Shown here piece by piece: positions 8,339 through 17,190 of a DNA stretch of 64,000 nucleotides. A model generated the notes under the pieces. It made no database searches. It saw only the letters and a program-made list of their open reading frames with translations, and was not told the DNA's origin. The translations under genes and the position numbers were made by a program. Position 1 is the stretch's first letter. Each line of letters starts with the position of its first letter. This stretch comes from Amorphus orientalis (lineage in GTDB: Bacteria > Pseudomonadota > Alphaproteobacteria > Rhizobiales > Amorphaceae). The stretch lies in the NCBI RefSeq assembly GCF_030814015.1, contig NZ_JAUSUL010000005.1:124001-188000 (forward strand). Reading direction: 5' to 3'.

Positions 8339-10267
8339 TCAAACCATTCTTTTGAGGGGGGAGTCGGCCGCCGTGACGGCCGGTGTGCGAACCAGGCAGA
8401 GGGCGAAGACCGCCGCTCCGACGGCGTTCGCCGCAAGTGCGCCGGCGCCGAGGGTGGGCGGCAGAAGAAGCGCCAACCCAGACGCGCCGACGAGCCACCG
8501 CGTTCTGATCGTCAGCCTGCCCCGGCCGTAGCCGGCGAACGCGACGGAGACCGCGGCGATTCCGAGAAAGGCGGTGAGTGCGGACAGCGCCGCGCCCCAG
8601 GCCGTCCCGCCGAGAAGAAGCTCCGGCGAGAAGGCGAACAGGAACGGGATGACGTAGGCGACCCAGGCGAGCTTGATCGCCTCCAAGCTGGTGCGCCACG
8701 GGTCGGCGCCGGCCAGCCGCGCCGCCGTGATCGACGCGAGCGCCACCGGCGGCGTCAGCATCGACATCATGCCGTAGTAGAGAATGAAGAGATGCGCCTG
8801 GATCGGCTGCAGGCCTGCCTGCTCCAGGGCCGGCGCCAGAACGGTGGCCAGAACCACGTAGACGGCGACCGTGGGCATGCCCATCCCGAACACGATCGCG
8901 ACCAGTGCGACCAGAACGAGGAGCAGGATCGTCGACCCGCCGCTGGCGGCGATCGCATCGGCGGCGACTGAGAAGCCGAGACCGGTCAGGCTGACCAGAC
9001 CGATGATCAGCCCGGCCGCAGCGGTCAGCACGATCAGCGGGGCGGCAGAGCGGCCGGTCGCCACGATGCTCTCCAGGATCACCGCGGGCGTGATGCGGCG
9101 GCCCTCGAACGGAATGATCGCGCCGACCACCACAAGGCTCGCGACGCCGGCGAGGGCGGCCAGCTCCGGCCGGGTCTGGTTCAGGAAAAGCGTGACGAAC
9201 AGCGCCACGAACGGGATCAGGAAATGGGCGCCCTTCCGCCCGATCTCTCCGAGCGCCGGGCGCTGGTCGGCCGGGATGCCGTGCAACCCGTCACGGGCGG
9301 CCAGCCGGTCGATCTGGAGAAAGAGCGCGGCGAAATAAAGGGCCGCCGGCAGCGCGGCCGCCACCACCACGTGCCAGTACGGCACCTGCAGGAAATCGGC
9401 CATGACGAAGGCCGCCGCCCCCATCACCGGAGGCAGGAGCTGTCCGCCGGTGGAGGCCGCCGCCTCCACCGCACCGGCAATCGCTCCATTGATGCCGGTG
9501 CGCTTGATCAGCGGGATCGTGACGATGCCGGTGCCGACCACGTTGGAGACGGCGTTGCCGGAAATCGTCCCGAACGTCGCGGATGCGCCGATCGCAGCCT
9601 TGGCGCCGCCGCCCCGGTAGCCGCCGAACGCCGCAAGGCACAGCTTGGTCAGGAACTCGCCGCCGCCCGAAAGCCGCAGCAACTCCCCGAAGAGTACGTA
9701 GGGGATCACGATCTGGACGGCGACCTTGAGCGGCAGGCCGAGCAGCGCGTTCGGATCGAGCAGCAGATAGATCGAAACGTAGTCGAAGCCCATCGATGGC
9801 ACGCCGAGGCGCTCGCCGAACAGCGCGACGGCGATGAAGACGGCGACGATCGCCGCGAGGGTGAGACCGACGGTCCGCCAGACCAGAATGAGCAGTCCGA
9901 CGATCAGAGCGGACGAGACGACGATCAGCCACGTGGGCCGCATCATCGCGGCGATGGTCAGCGTCGGATATCGGATCGCGATCGCCACCATGATCGCGCA
10001 CAGCGCGATCCCGCCGGCCAGGACCGGCCAGCGCCAGGCGCCGCCCAGGCGGAGCGCCAGCGCTGCCGCGGCGATCAGCATGGAGAGCCCCGCCGCGATG
10101 GCGAGCGGCTGTTCGTCGTAGACCGGGACGCCGAACCGGACGTGAAGGTCGAGCACCCAGGCAAGTGACAGCACCACCAGCACGGCAGCGGCCACGCCGG
10201 CAAGCGGACCGCCGTCCGCCGCCGCAGCCGGTTGCTCGATGCTGGTGGTGTCTGCCGGTTCCGCCAT
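8339..10267 (-). CDS. TRAP transporter fused permease (4TM/12TM, TAXI-associated)
   Basis: 642-residue inner-membrane protein that fuses the small and large TRAP permease subunits, as is normal for TAXI-type systems. The DctM-like part shows FGYRG-like repeats (LAAFGGYRGGGAKAAIGASA), GTISGNAVSNVVGTG, EAAASTGGQLLPPVMGAAAF and GMGMPTVAVYVVLA. It works with the TAXI receptor encoded 38 nt upstream. The same operon also has a complete DctQMP system, so two independent TRAP importers are probably co-expressed. Confidence 0.93.
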   Translation of the reverse strand: MAEPADTTSIEQPAAAADGGPLAGVAAAVLVVLSLAWVLDLHVRFGVPVYDEQPLAIAAGLSMLIAAAALALRLGGAWRWPVLAGGIALCAIMVAIAIRYPTLTIAAMMRPTWLIVVSSALIVGLLILVWRTVGLTLAAIVAVFIAVALFGERLGVPSMGFDYVSIYLLLDPNALLGLPLKVAVQIVIPYVLFGELLRLSGGGEFLTKLCLAAFGGYRGGGAKAAIGASATFGTISGNAVSNVVGTGIVTIPLIKRTGINGAIAGAVEAAASTGGQLLPPVMGAAAFVMADFLQVPYWHVVVAAALPAALYFAALFLQIDRLAARDGLHGIPADQRPALGEIGRKGAHFLIPFVALFVTLFLNQTRPELAALAGVASLVVVGAIIPFEGRRITPAVILESIVATGRSAAPLIVLTAAAGLIIGLVSLTGLGFSVAADAIAASGGSTILLLVLVALVAIVFGMGMPTVAVYVVLATVLAPALEQAGLQPIQAHLFILYYGMMSMLTPPVALASITAARLAGADPWRTSLEAIKLAWVAYVIPFLFAFSPELLLGGTAWGAALSALTAFLGIAAVSVAFAGYGRGRLTIRTRWLVGASGLALLLPPTLGAGALAANAVGAAVFALCLVRTPAVTAADSPLKRMV

Positions 10268-10305
10268 CGGTGACGGCTCCCCTCGCCCGGACCCTGCCGG
10301 AGCGC

Positions 10306-11265
10306 CTATTCGGCGCCCAGCGCCTTGGCGGCCGCCGGATGCTGCGGCAGGCTCGGATAGGGCCGCGCGAGGTTCTCGGCCGAGATCTGGCCGAGCACCT
10401 TGTTGGACTTGCCGAGCTCCGGGCCCTTGTCGCGCAGGAGCGTGACGATCTGAGTGATCACCTCGTCCGGCACGTCGGCATTGGCGGTCAGCACGTAGTC
10501 ATAGGCCATGGTCTGCATGGGCGCTTCGACGCCCACGACCTTTCCGTCCGCCGCCACATCGACCAGATAGGCTTCCGGCGCCGTGGCCTGCATCCGCTCG
10601 ACCGCTTCCGGCGACGGGTCGTAGGGCAGCCAGCGCACGCCGCCCAGCGCCGCATCCGCCTCGACCACCTTGCCGGCCCGCAGCGCGAACAGCGTGGCAT
10701 CGACGTTGCCGGACACGAGCGCCTGGACGCCGTTGCCGACGCTGGCGACCGGCACCTGGGTCACGTCGTCCGGCGTCAGGCCGCCATTGGCGAGGGACCC
10801 TTCGATATAGGGCTGCAGACTGGCCTGGGCGGGCATGCCCCAGGCAACCCGCTTGCCCTCCAGGTCGGAAATGGACTCGATGCCGGAATCGGCCGCCACC
10901 ATGAGACCGACCGGGCTCGGAAACAGGGCGGCGACGAACCGCAGATTCTCCTGGGCGTTCCCGTCGAAGGGACCGGAGCCGCGCACCGCGTCGCCGAAGT
11001 CCGGCGTGACGACGGCGGCGATGTCGAGCCGCCCCTCGTTGACCAGCGGCAGATAGGCGGTCGGTCCGCCGAACGCCTGCACGGTGACGTCGAGATCGGT
11101 GTTCTCCCCGATCGCCTGACCGAGCGCCGCATTGACCCCGTAATTCTGGGAGCCCTGCTGGCCGGCGCCGAAGCGCAGCTGGGACGATTGGGCCGATGCG
11201 ACGACGGTGAGCCCGGCGAGCGCGGCGGCCACGACGAAAGTCCTGGCGAGTGCAATGCGAGACAT
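10306..11265 (-). CDS. TAXI family TRAP transporter solute-binding protein
   Basis: 319-residue periplasmic receptor. After a signal peptide (ending ASAQ near residue 23) come the family patterns RFGAGQQGSQNYGVNAALGQAI and LPLVNEGRLDIAAVVTPDFGDA. The C-terminal half has a glutamate/lysine-type bilobal fold pattern. I chose the ATG at 11265, preceded by AGAGGGG at about 8 nt; a longer frame upstream has no such support. It feeds the fused permease encoded next. The substrate is unknown. Confidence 0.9.
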   Translation of the reverse strand: MSRIALARTFVVAAALAGLTVVASAQSSQLRFGAGQQGSQNYGVNAALGQAIGENTDLDVTVQAFGGPTAYLPLVNEGRLDIAAVVTPDFGDAVRGSGPFDGNAQENLRFVAALFPSPVGLMVAADSGIESISDLEGKRVAWGMPAQASLQPYIEGSLANGGLTPDDVTQVPVASVGNGVQALVSGNVDATLFALRAGKVVEADAALGGVRWLPYDPSPEAVERMQATAPEAYLVDVAADGKVVGVEAPMQTMAYDYVLTANADVPDEVITQIVTLLRDKGPELGKSNKVLGQISAENLARPYPSLPQHPAAAKALGAE

Positions 11266-11335
11266 GTCTGGTTCCCCTCTTTTGACGGATCCGGGCGCGC
11301 ACTCTTGCGGTGCATCGTCCCGGCCGCGGTTTGCG

Positions 11336-11743
11336 TCAGCCCTTGTCGGCCAACGGCTTGTAGGCAATCGCATCCATTTCGATTTTGGTGGTGATGACGG
11401 CCCGCGCCTCGATCGTCGTGCGCGACAGGACAGCGCCGTCGAACAGCTGGCCGAACACCTTGTTGTAGCGGCCGAAATCGCGCGGATCGTCGAGATAGGT
11501 CACCACGCGACAGACGTCGGCGAGCGTCGCGCCCTCTTCGGCGAGAATGCGCTCGATCGCGCGGATGGTGCCTTCCGTCTCCACCTCGATGGAGCCGCAC
11601 ATCATGTTCCCGTCGGCATCCTTGGAGACCTGGCCGGACACGAAGATGTAGTCGCCGGCGCGCACCGCCGGATGGAAGGGCAGGTTCGGGTTCTTCTTGC
11701 CGATGGCGTAGTGGCTGTCGGACTTGCGGGTGCTGTCGCTCAT
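11336..11743 (-). CDS. RidA family (YjgF/YER057c/UK114) protein
   Basis: 135 residues, standard length for RidA. Family patterns are FHPAVRAGDYIFVSGQVSKD, TIRAIERILAEEGATLADV and the C-terminal TTIEARAVITTKIEMDAIAY. It includes the Arg of the IEARA motif that binds the carboxylate of imine/enamine intermediates in true RidA enzymes. Cytoplasmic. In catabolic operons such proteins often hydrolyse reactive imines or enol intermediates; the specific role here is inference. It lies 11 nt after the LVIVD gene. Confidence 0.9.
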   Translation of the reverse strand: MSDSTRKSDSHYAIGKKNPNLPFHPAVRAGDYIFVSGQVSKDADGNMMCGSIEVETEGTIRAIERILAEEGATLADVCRVVTYLDDPRDFGRYNKVFGQLFDGAVLSRTTIEARAVITTKIEMDAIAYKPLADKG

Positions 11744-11754
11744 GGGTCGCGTCC

Positions 11755-12909
11755 TCAGAAGACGGTCGTTTCGATGATGTCGACGCCCCGCACCCGGTCG
11801 ATCAGATAGATCAGGCCGCGGTCGTCTATGGTGACGTCGTTCGACGACGCCCGCTCCGCGCCTTCCGGCGGGTCCGGCATGAAGTGGCCCACTTCCTTCG
11901 GGGCGAACGGGTCGGCGATATCGACCAGGCGCAGGCCCTGGGCGAACCAGGCGAACGGAATGATCGAGCCTGCGAACCGCTCCGACGGTTGATGGCAGCC
12001 GGTCATCGGCGGCTGCGGCGCGCCGTCCGGATCCAGCCCCGGAACCTGGAAGGTCGAGAGCGACAGCGGATTCGTCTCGTCGGTGATGTCGTAGATCCAC
12101 GCGAACGACGGCGCATGGGGCCTGAGCTTGGCCACGTCCTCGTCGGCCACCACCAGGATGTCGCGGCCCTTCAGAGGCTGCGGGATCGGCAGGCAGGTGT
12201 GGGTCGGGTGCGGGAAGGACGGGCTGGTGTTGACGTGGGCGATCGCCCTCGGCTTCGACATGTCGGAAATGTCGAGGATGAACATCCCGTGGTGCCAGTA
12301 GCTCACATAGAGCCTGTCACCCATCCTCAGCGGATGGTGGCAGCGCGGCGCGACGTAGTTCTCCCAGGGATAGACCTCGCCGGCGCCGACATTCTGGCCC
12401 GGAATCCACCAACGGCTCACCTCGACCGGGTTCTTCGGGTCGATCAGATCGAGGATCATCACGAAGTTGCCGATGAAGCCTTCGTCCGTCGGCGAGATAT
12501 AGGCGTAGCGGCCGTCGAAATCGTAGCGATGGACGCCTTTGCCCCCGGTGATCCACTTGGAGATCGGCTCCGGCTTCTCCGGGTCGGAGACGTCGTAGAT
12601 CGCCAGTCCGCCCCCGTAGTCGGCCGGGCCTTCCTGGCCGAAGCGCTCGTGGTTGATGATCATCAGCCCGTTCTGGGCGCGCACCTTGTGCGAATGCCAT
12701 CCGGGCGGGACCGGGATCGTGCAGATCTTGCGCGGATTGCGCGGGTCGGAGATGTCGACCAGCGTCGTCCCGCTCGGCGGGCGCATGTGGCCGATATAGA
12801 GAATGTTGTTGTCGACCCAGACCTGACCGCCGCCCGGGCAGTCAACATGGGCGATTTTGGTCGTGTTCGATGCGGAAACCAAGGACACAGCCTTCCTGTT
12901 CGGGCGCAT
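11755..12909 (-). CDS. LVIVD-repeat beta-propeller protein
   Basis: 384 residues of repeated blades with the LVIVD-type motif: TTLVDISDPRNPR, LAIYDVSDPEKPE, MILDLIDPKNP, MFILDISDMSKPR, WIYDITDETNP, LRLVDIADPFAP. It has no signal peptide, so it is predicted cytoplasmic, whereas many LVIVD proteins are exported. Histidines recur at equivalent blade positions (HSHKV, CHHPLRMG, WHHGMF, HPTHTC, GCHQPS), which could coordinate a metal as in carotenoid oxygenases or selenium-binding proteins; that is inference. I favour the ATG at 12909 over a TTG five codons earlier, but neither has a strong ribosome site. Confidence 0.85.
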   Translation of the reverse strand: MRPNRKAVSLVSASNTTKIAHVDCPGGGQVWVDNNILYIGHMRPPSGTTLVDISDPRNPRKICTIPVPPGWHSHKVRAQNGLMIINHERFGQEGPADYGGGLAIYDVSDPEKPEPISKWITGGKGVHRYDFDGRYAYISPTDEGFIGNFVMILDLIDPKNPVEVSRWWIPGQNVGAGEVYPWENYVAPRCHHPLRMGDRLYVSYWHHGMFILDISDMSKPRAIAHVNTSPSFPHPTHTCLPIPQPLKGRDILVVADEDVAKLRPHAPSFAWIYDITDETNPLSLSTFQVPGLDPDGAPQPPMTGCHQPSERFAGSIIPFAWFAQGLRLVDIADPFAPKEVGHFMPDPPEGAERASSNDVTIDDRGLIYLIDRVRGVDIIETTVF

Positions 12910-12979
12910 CGGCGCCCGAGGCAAATCCGGCCCCGCACCGGTCGCGGCGCGGGGAACCCTGTCGAATTCGGAGCGCGCC

Positions 12980-14131
12980 TCAGCCGAGGCGCAGCAGGTC
13001 GCCCGCCTGATTCCGGCCCCAGCGCTTGTAGAGAAGCAGCGCTTTCTGGGTCGGCGCGTCGGTGGCGCCGAAGAAGATCACCGGCTCGGTCGGCGACTCG
13101 TTGACGTGCTCGACCCAGCAGCCGCCCGGGATTGCGATCGTGTCGAACTGATCCCAGTTGTGCCGGTCGCCGTCGATGATCGAGTAGCCCTTGCCGCGGA
13201 ACGGCGCGAGCAGCAGGCTCGCCGTCTCGCGCTGGGGCAGGGTCTTCTCGCCGGGCCGCAGCATCTGGACGTAGAAGTTGATCGTCTTGAACACCGGCCC
13301 GCCGGTCACCGGATCGGTGTAGTCGATGACGATGCCTTCGTGCGGGTCGCCGTCGGCATCCTTGTGGATGTCGAGGAGCTCCTCCATCGCCTCCCAGCGG
13401 TAGACGTACATCGGCGAGGAGAACCCGCCGTTGCGCCGATGGTCGACGAAGCGGGGCATCATGCCGCCCTGGCCGTAGACCTCCTGGGAGTAGTTCTCCG
13501 AGAAGCGCGGCGTCTGGACCTTCTTCTCGACTTCCTTGCCGTTCTCGATCTCGGTGTAGTGGTGATCGAAATGGACCGCATGGAGCGTCTCGACCAGCGG
13601 CAGGTCGAGAACCGAGAGGTTGACCGCCTGTTCGCCGCCGACCGTGCCGTGGTTGTGCCAAGTGTCGTTCGGCGTGAGGACCATGTCGCCCGGGCCGAAC
13701 GTGATGTTCTCGCCGTCGACGCCGGTGAAGTTGCCCTGTCCGGTGAGGCCGAAGCGGATGGCGCTCGGCGAATGCTTGTGCGGCGGCATGATCTCGTCGG
13801 GATCGTTCAGCCGGTAGGCGGTGTACATGGTCGAGACCGAAGCCCGCTTCGGAGAGAGGCCCGGATTGACCAGGATCAGCGAGCGGCGCTCGCTGTCATC
13901 CATGGAGATGAGCTTGGCCGCCCGCTGCAGGATCGGCTCGATGTCGGTGTACTTCCAGACATACGGCACCGCCTTCGACGTCGCCATCAGCTGCTGCACC
14001 TCGTCGTGCGCGACGTCGGTGCTGGTCGCCCAGAACGGGAACATGTTCCCCTGGTGGATGTCGTCGTAGAGCCCCTTCAAGGCCGCTTCGCGATTGCTGG
14101 GAGCGTCGGACGTTACGGACGCATCTGACAT
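12980..14131 (-). CDS. Gentisate 1,2-dioxygenase-like bicupin
   Basis: 383-residue cytoplasmic cupin protein of the gentisate / 1-hydroxy-2-naphthoate dioxygenase type, which cleaves ring-hydroxylated aromatic acids with Fe(II). The N-terminal cupin keeps metal ligands: PPHKHSPSAIRFGLTGQG (His-x-His), then GDMVLTPNDTWHNHG (His). The C-terminal cupin (TLPQRETASLLLAPFRGKGY, HNWDQFDTIAIPGG) is partly degenerate. Strong ribosome site (GAGGAGGG) before the ATG at 14131. It is the first gene of the ten-gene operon, downstream of two TGGTTGA motifs. Exact substrate uncertain; no fumarylpyruvate hydrolase is present nearby. Confidence 0.82.
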   Translation of the reverse strand: MSDASVTSDAPSNREAALKGLYDDIHQGNMFPFWATSTDVAHDEVQQLMATSKAVPYVWKYTDIEPILQRAAKLISMDDSERRSLILVNPGLSPKRASVSTMYTAYRLNDPDEIMPPHKHSPSAIRFGLTGQGNFTGVDGENITFGPGDMVLTPNDTWHNHGTVGGEQAVNLSVLDLPLVETLHAVHFDHHYTEIENGKEVEKKVQTPRFSENYSQEVYGQGGMMPRFVDHRRNGGFSSPMYVYRWEAMEELLDIHKDADGDPHEGIVIDYTDPVTGGPVFKTINFYVQMLRPGEKTLPQRETASLLLAPFRGKGYSIIDGDRHNWDQFDTIAIPGGCWVEHVNESPTEPVIFFGATDAPTQKALLLYKRWGRNQAGDLLRLG

Positions 14132-14190
14132 GACTGATCCCTCCTCAACAGGCGGCTGTGAGCACCTGGCCTGAAGCCACGGTAGCACGC

Positions 14191-14218
14191 TGGTTGAACC
14201 GGTCAATACGATGGTTGA
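14191..14218. promoter_or_regulatory. Paired TGGTTGA operator candidate before the catabolic operon
   Basis: TGGTTGA occurs at 14191-14197 and 14212-14218, a spacing of 21 bp (two helical turns), 60-90 bp upstream of the dioxygenase start. The first copy is part of a near-palindrome TTGAACCGGTCAA. The same heptamer is found four times in front of the nearby GntR gene. The rest of the 350-nt gap (14132-14481) has no convincing gene; 14340-14370 is AT-rich and could hold promoter elements. Confidence 0.55.
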
Positions 14219-14481
14219 GATGAAATGGTCACCTATTCCGCCCACAATTTGATCAGCGTCGCCTGAGACCGGGATGACGGATCGCGGCAGACCCAACCGG
14301 AACGAGACGAATGCGGCCGGGGACGCGGGCCAAGAATCCGAACCAAATTATTGTTATTATTCATTTATTTTGTAGAGCACCGGCAGCGTTCCGCCGATCA
14401 ACAGACCGAGCATGTCCGCCGGCGGCAACGCTCGACCAGCCGCCGACCAATCATCCAACCATGACGACAACCAGGCCGCCC

Positions 14482-16110
14482 CTATGCGACCATCTCCGTG
14501 TGCCGGACGGCCCGGATCAGATCGGCCCCCTTTTCGGCGATCGCCAGTACGCCGGCATTGATGTTGCCTCCCGGCAGGTCCGGCATCACCGAGGCGTCGA
14601 CCACGCGCAGCCCGTCCACGCCGCGCACCCGCAGGTCGGGATCGACCACGCTCTCCGCGTCCGCCCCCATCCGGCAGGTGCCGGCAGGGTGGTGCACGGT
14701 GATGGAGGTGTTGCGGATGTGCTCGTCGATCTCCGCATCGCTCTCGCAGCCGGGCCCGGGGAAGAATTCCGCCTCGACGAAGGGCGCCATGGCCTTCTGC
14801 CCCGCGATCTTGCGGGCAATCCGGAATCCCGCCCGAAGCGATTCCCAGTCGCGCTCGGCGGAGAGAAAGTTCTGGTGGATGAGCGGCGCGGCCGTCGGGT
14901 CGGCCGAGGCCAACGTCACCCTGCCCCGGCTCTCGGGGCGGACGGCAACCACACGGATGGCGAACCCGTCGGGGAAGGGATCCTTGAATGGCTTGAAATA
15001 GGGCCAGGCGGCCAGCGGCGCCGCCGTGAACAGGAACTGCACGTCCGGCTCCGGACGGCTTTCGTCGCTCCGCAGGAAGCCGACGACCCCGCCCGGCACG
15101 TCGCCGGCAAAGCCCTTGCCGGTCAGATAGGTCTTCAGGAAGTCGACCCCGATCCGGTCGGCCCGCATCATGTGCAGGAACGGCCCGTCCCCTTTGCGCC
15201 GGAACATCAGGATGACGGAGACGTGGTCCTGCAGGTTCTCCCCGACATTCTGCCGGTCGGCCAGAACCTGGATCCCGTGCTGGGCCAATTGTGTGGCCGG
15301 CCCCACGCCGGACAGCATGAGGAGCTGCGGCGTGTTGATCACGCCGCCGGACAGAACGACCTCGCGCCTCGCCCGGACGGTTTCGGTCTGATCGCCGGTC
15401 TGTATCTCGACGCCGGTCGCGCGGCGCCCTTCGAAGAGGATCCTCCGGGCCAGCGCGCCGGTGCGCACCGTGAGATTCGAGCGCTTCAGGGCCGGCCGCA
15501 GATAGGCAGACGCGGCCGAATTCCGCCTTCCGTCCTTGATGGTCATCTGCAGACGGCCGAAGCCTTCCTGATGCTCGCCGTTATAGTCTTCGGTCTGGGG
15601 ATATCCGGCCGTCCGCGTCGCCTCGTGGAAGGCGCCGATCAGCGGATCGGAATAGCGGCAGTACTGGGTGTTGAGCGGACCGGATCCGCCGCGAAAGGCG
15701 GTCTCGCCCCCCTCCCAGGTCTCCTGCTTCTTGAAATAAGGCAGCAGCCGGTCGAAGGACCATTCGGGCAGCCCGGCGCTTGCCCAACGATCGTAGTCGC
15801 GCCGGTTGCCACGCACATAGGCCATCGCATTGGTCGAGGAAGACCCGCCGATCACCTTGCCGCGGGCGCACTCGACGCGCCGGCCGCCGACATTTTCCTC
15901 CGGTTCGCAGAAATACATCCAGTCGTGCCGCCGCTCGGTGAGGATCTTGCCCCACCCCAGCGGTACGTGAATCATCGGATCGCGATCCCATTGCCCGGCC
16001 TCGAGAAGAAGCACGTGGCAGTTCGGGTCCTCGGTCAACCGGTTGGCAAGCACGCAGCCCGCCGATCCAGCCCCCACGACGACATAATCAAAAGCCCGGT
16101 TTTCCGGCAT
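14482..16110 (-). CDS. GMC family FAD-dependent oxidoreductase (choline-dehydrogenase-like)
   Basis: 542-residue flavoenzyme that oxidises an alcohol. The N-terminal FAD-binding motif is [21 protein letters not shown] signature 1 is visible in [18 protein letters not shown] and signature 2 in [16 protein letters not shown]. The catalytic His lies in [10 protein letters not shown] and an Asn in [19 protein letters not shown]. Typical length. It has its own promoter region with TCAACCA motifs and is divergent from the GntR regulator. Likely feeds an alcohol into the pathway encoded by the next operon; the true substrate is unknown. Confidence 0.93.
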   Translation of the reverse strand: MPENRAFDYVVVGAGSAGCVLANRLTEDPNCHVLLLEAGQWDRDPMIHVPLGWGKILTERRHDWMYFCEPEENVGGRRVECARGKVIGGSSSTNAMAYVRGNRRDYDRWASAGLPEWSFDRLLPYFKKQETWEGGETAFRGGSGPLNTQYCRYSDPLIGAFHEATRTAGYPQTEDYNGEHQEGFGRLQMTIKDGRRNSAASAYLRPALKRSNLTVRTGALARRILFEGRRATGVEIQTGDQTETVRARREVVLSGGVINTPQLLMLSGVGPATQLAQHGIQVLADRQNVGENLQDHVSVILMFRRKGDGPFLHMMRADRIGVDFLKTYLTGKGFAGDVPGGVVGFLRSDESRPEPDVQFLFTAAPLAAWPYFKPFKDPFPDGFAIRVVAVRPESRGRVTLASADPTAAPLIHQNFLSAERDWESLRAGFRIARKIAGQKAMAPFVEAEFFPGPGCESDAEIDEHIRNTSITVHHPAGTCRMGADAESVVDPDLRVRGVDGLRVVDASVMPDLPGGNINAGVLAIAEKGADLIRAVRHTEMVA

Positions 16111-16171
16111 ATTCCCCTCTTGTCGGTCAGGCTACGGGAAGAATGCCCAGCTTCTGACCGCTGCCTCAAAG

Positions 16172-16227
16172 TCAACCACTCACGGGATCTCATTGTCAAC
16201 CAGAGATCAACCAGCTAATTTGGTTGA
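16172..16227. promoter_or_regulatory. TCAACCA/TGGTTGA operator cluster between GMC and GntR genes
   Basis: TCAACCA is found at 16172-16178, 16196-16202 and 16207-16213, and its complement TGGTTGA at 16221-16227. The last two form an inverted repeat with a 7-nt spacer (GCTAATT). Spacings of 24 and 11 bp between the direct copies keep the same helix face. The cluster lies between divergent genes, the usual place for an autoregulating GntR/FCD repressor. Confidence 0.65.
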
Positions 16228-16326
16228 ACAGGGATGGGGATGACTCCGCGATTCCCCGCCACGGGCATCGCAATCTCCGCGTGTCCCATGATACAGACGA
16301 AGATCGAACGGAGGACTGGCGAACCG

Positions 16327-16995
16327 ATGCCGAGGGCTGAGACCCAACCGAATGATGGCCTGTCAGGCATCGTGGAGCGTCTGCGCGAGATGCACGCTCG
16401 AGGCGAACGGCTTCCGTCCGAGCGGGAGCTCGCGCGGCTGTTCGACGTCAAGCGTCATCAGATCCGCAAGGCGCTGGAGGCGATGCGCCAGGCCGGCGAC
16501 CTCGCCCCGTCTCCGCCGAAGCGCTCCGCCCGAACCGGGCCGCATATCAGCGAGGAACTGGTCAGCCTGACCAACCCGCTGGAAGTCATCGAACTGAGAA
16601 TCCTGATCGAGCCGGGTCTCGCCCGGTTCGCGTCCATGCGCGCCTCGCCGGCCGAAATCGCCCGGATCCTGGAGGCCTCGCAGACCGCTCCGGACGCCGC
16701 ATACGGACAGGCGGACCTCGATTTTCACCTCGCCATCGCGGTCGCCTCGCGCAACCATCTCGCCCGAGAGCTCTACCGGGTGCTGCGCCAGGTGGGCGTC
16801 GATTCGCGGGTGAAGATTCCGACCGCGGATACACCGCCCTGCCCCAAGCGGACGGCCGAGCGCGATGCCGAACATCGCCGGATCGCCGAAGCCATCGCCG
16901 ACCGTGACCCCAACGCCGCGGAACAGGCCATGCGCGATCATCTGCGCGCCGTCCTGCGCCAGATCAACGCCAAGTTCGATGCGGTCGCCGCCTGA
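16327..16995 (+). CDS. GntR family transcriptional regulator (FadR/FCD subfamily)
   Basis: 222 residues. The N-terminal winged helix-turn-helix covers about residues 15-70 (ERLPSERELARLFDVKRHQI, RKALEAMRQAGDL). The C-terminal all-helical FCD ligand domain has LEVIELRILIEPGLARFA, DLDFHLAIAVASRN and the late metal-ligand-type EHRRIAEAI and MRDHLRAVL. I chose the ATG at 16327, with GGAGGA 11 nt upstream; earlier in-frame ATGs at 16234 and 16288 lack support, and the first nearly touches the operator. It is probably a ligand-relieved repressor of its own gene, the GMC gene and the ten-gene operon. Confidence 0.88.
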   Translation: MPRAETQPNDGLSGIVERLREMHARGERLPSERELARLFDVKRHQIRKALEAMRQAGDLAPSPPKRSARTGPHISEELVSLTNPLEVIELRILIEPGLARFASMRASPAEIARILEASQTAPDAAYGQADLDFHLAIAVASRNHLARELYRVLRQVGVDSRVKIPTADTPPCPKRTAERDAEHRRIAEAIADRDPNAAEQAMRDHLRAVLRQINAKFDAVAA

Positions 16996-17061
16996 GGCGG
17001 CCCGGGGCATGTCCCGCTGACTCCGGGCCGAGCGGAACGAGCAGCGTCTGCTCAGGCCATT

Positions 17062-17087
17062 GAGTCCGATGGATGAGTCCGATGGAT
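17062..17087. repeat. Two tandem copies of a 13-bp unit
   Basis: GAGTCCGATGGAT is present twice in direct tandem in the non-coding gap between the convergent GntR and TPR genes. No gene or clear terminator is visible elsewhere in this gap. Confidence 0.6.
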
Positions 17088-17190
17088 GTTCGGCGCCCCA
17101 GCCTGGCGATGGCTTCGAATGGCCCGATAGGCACGACCCGGCCCGACTGCCCTCGGTGACAGGCAGGGCGTCGACGCGGGGTAAGCTGCT

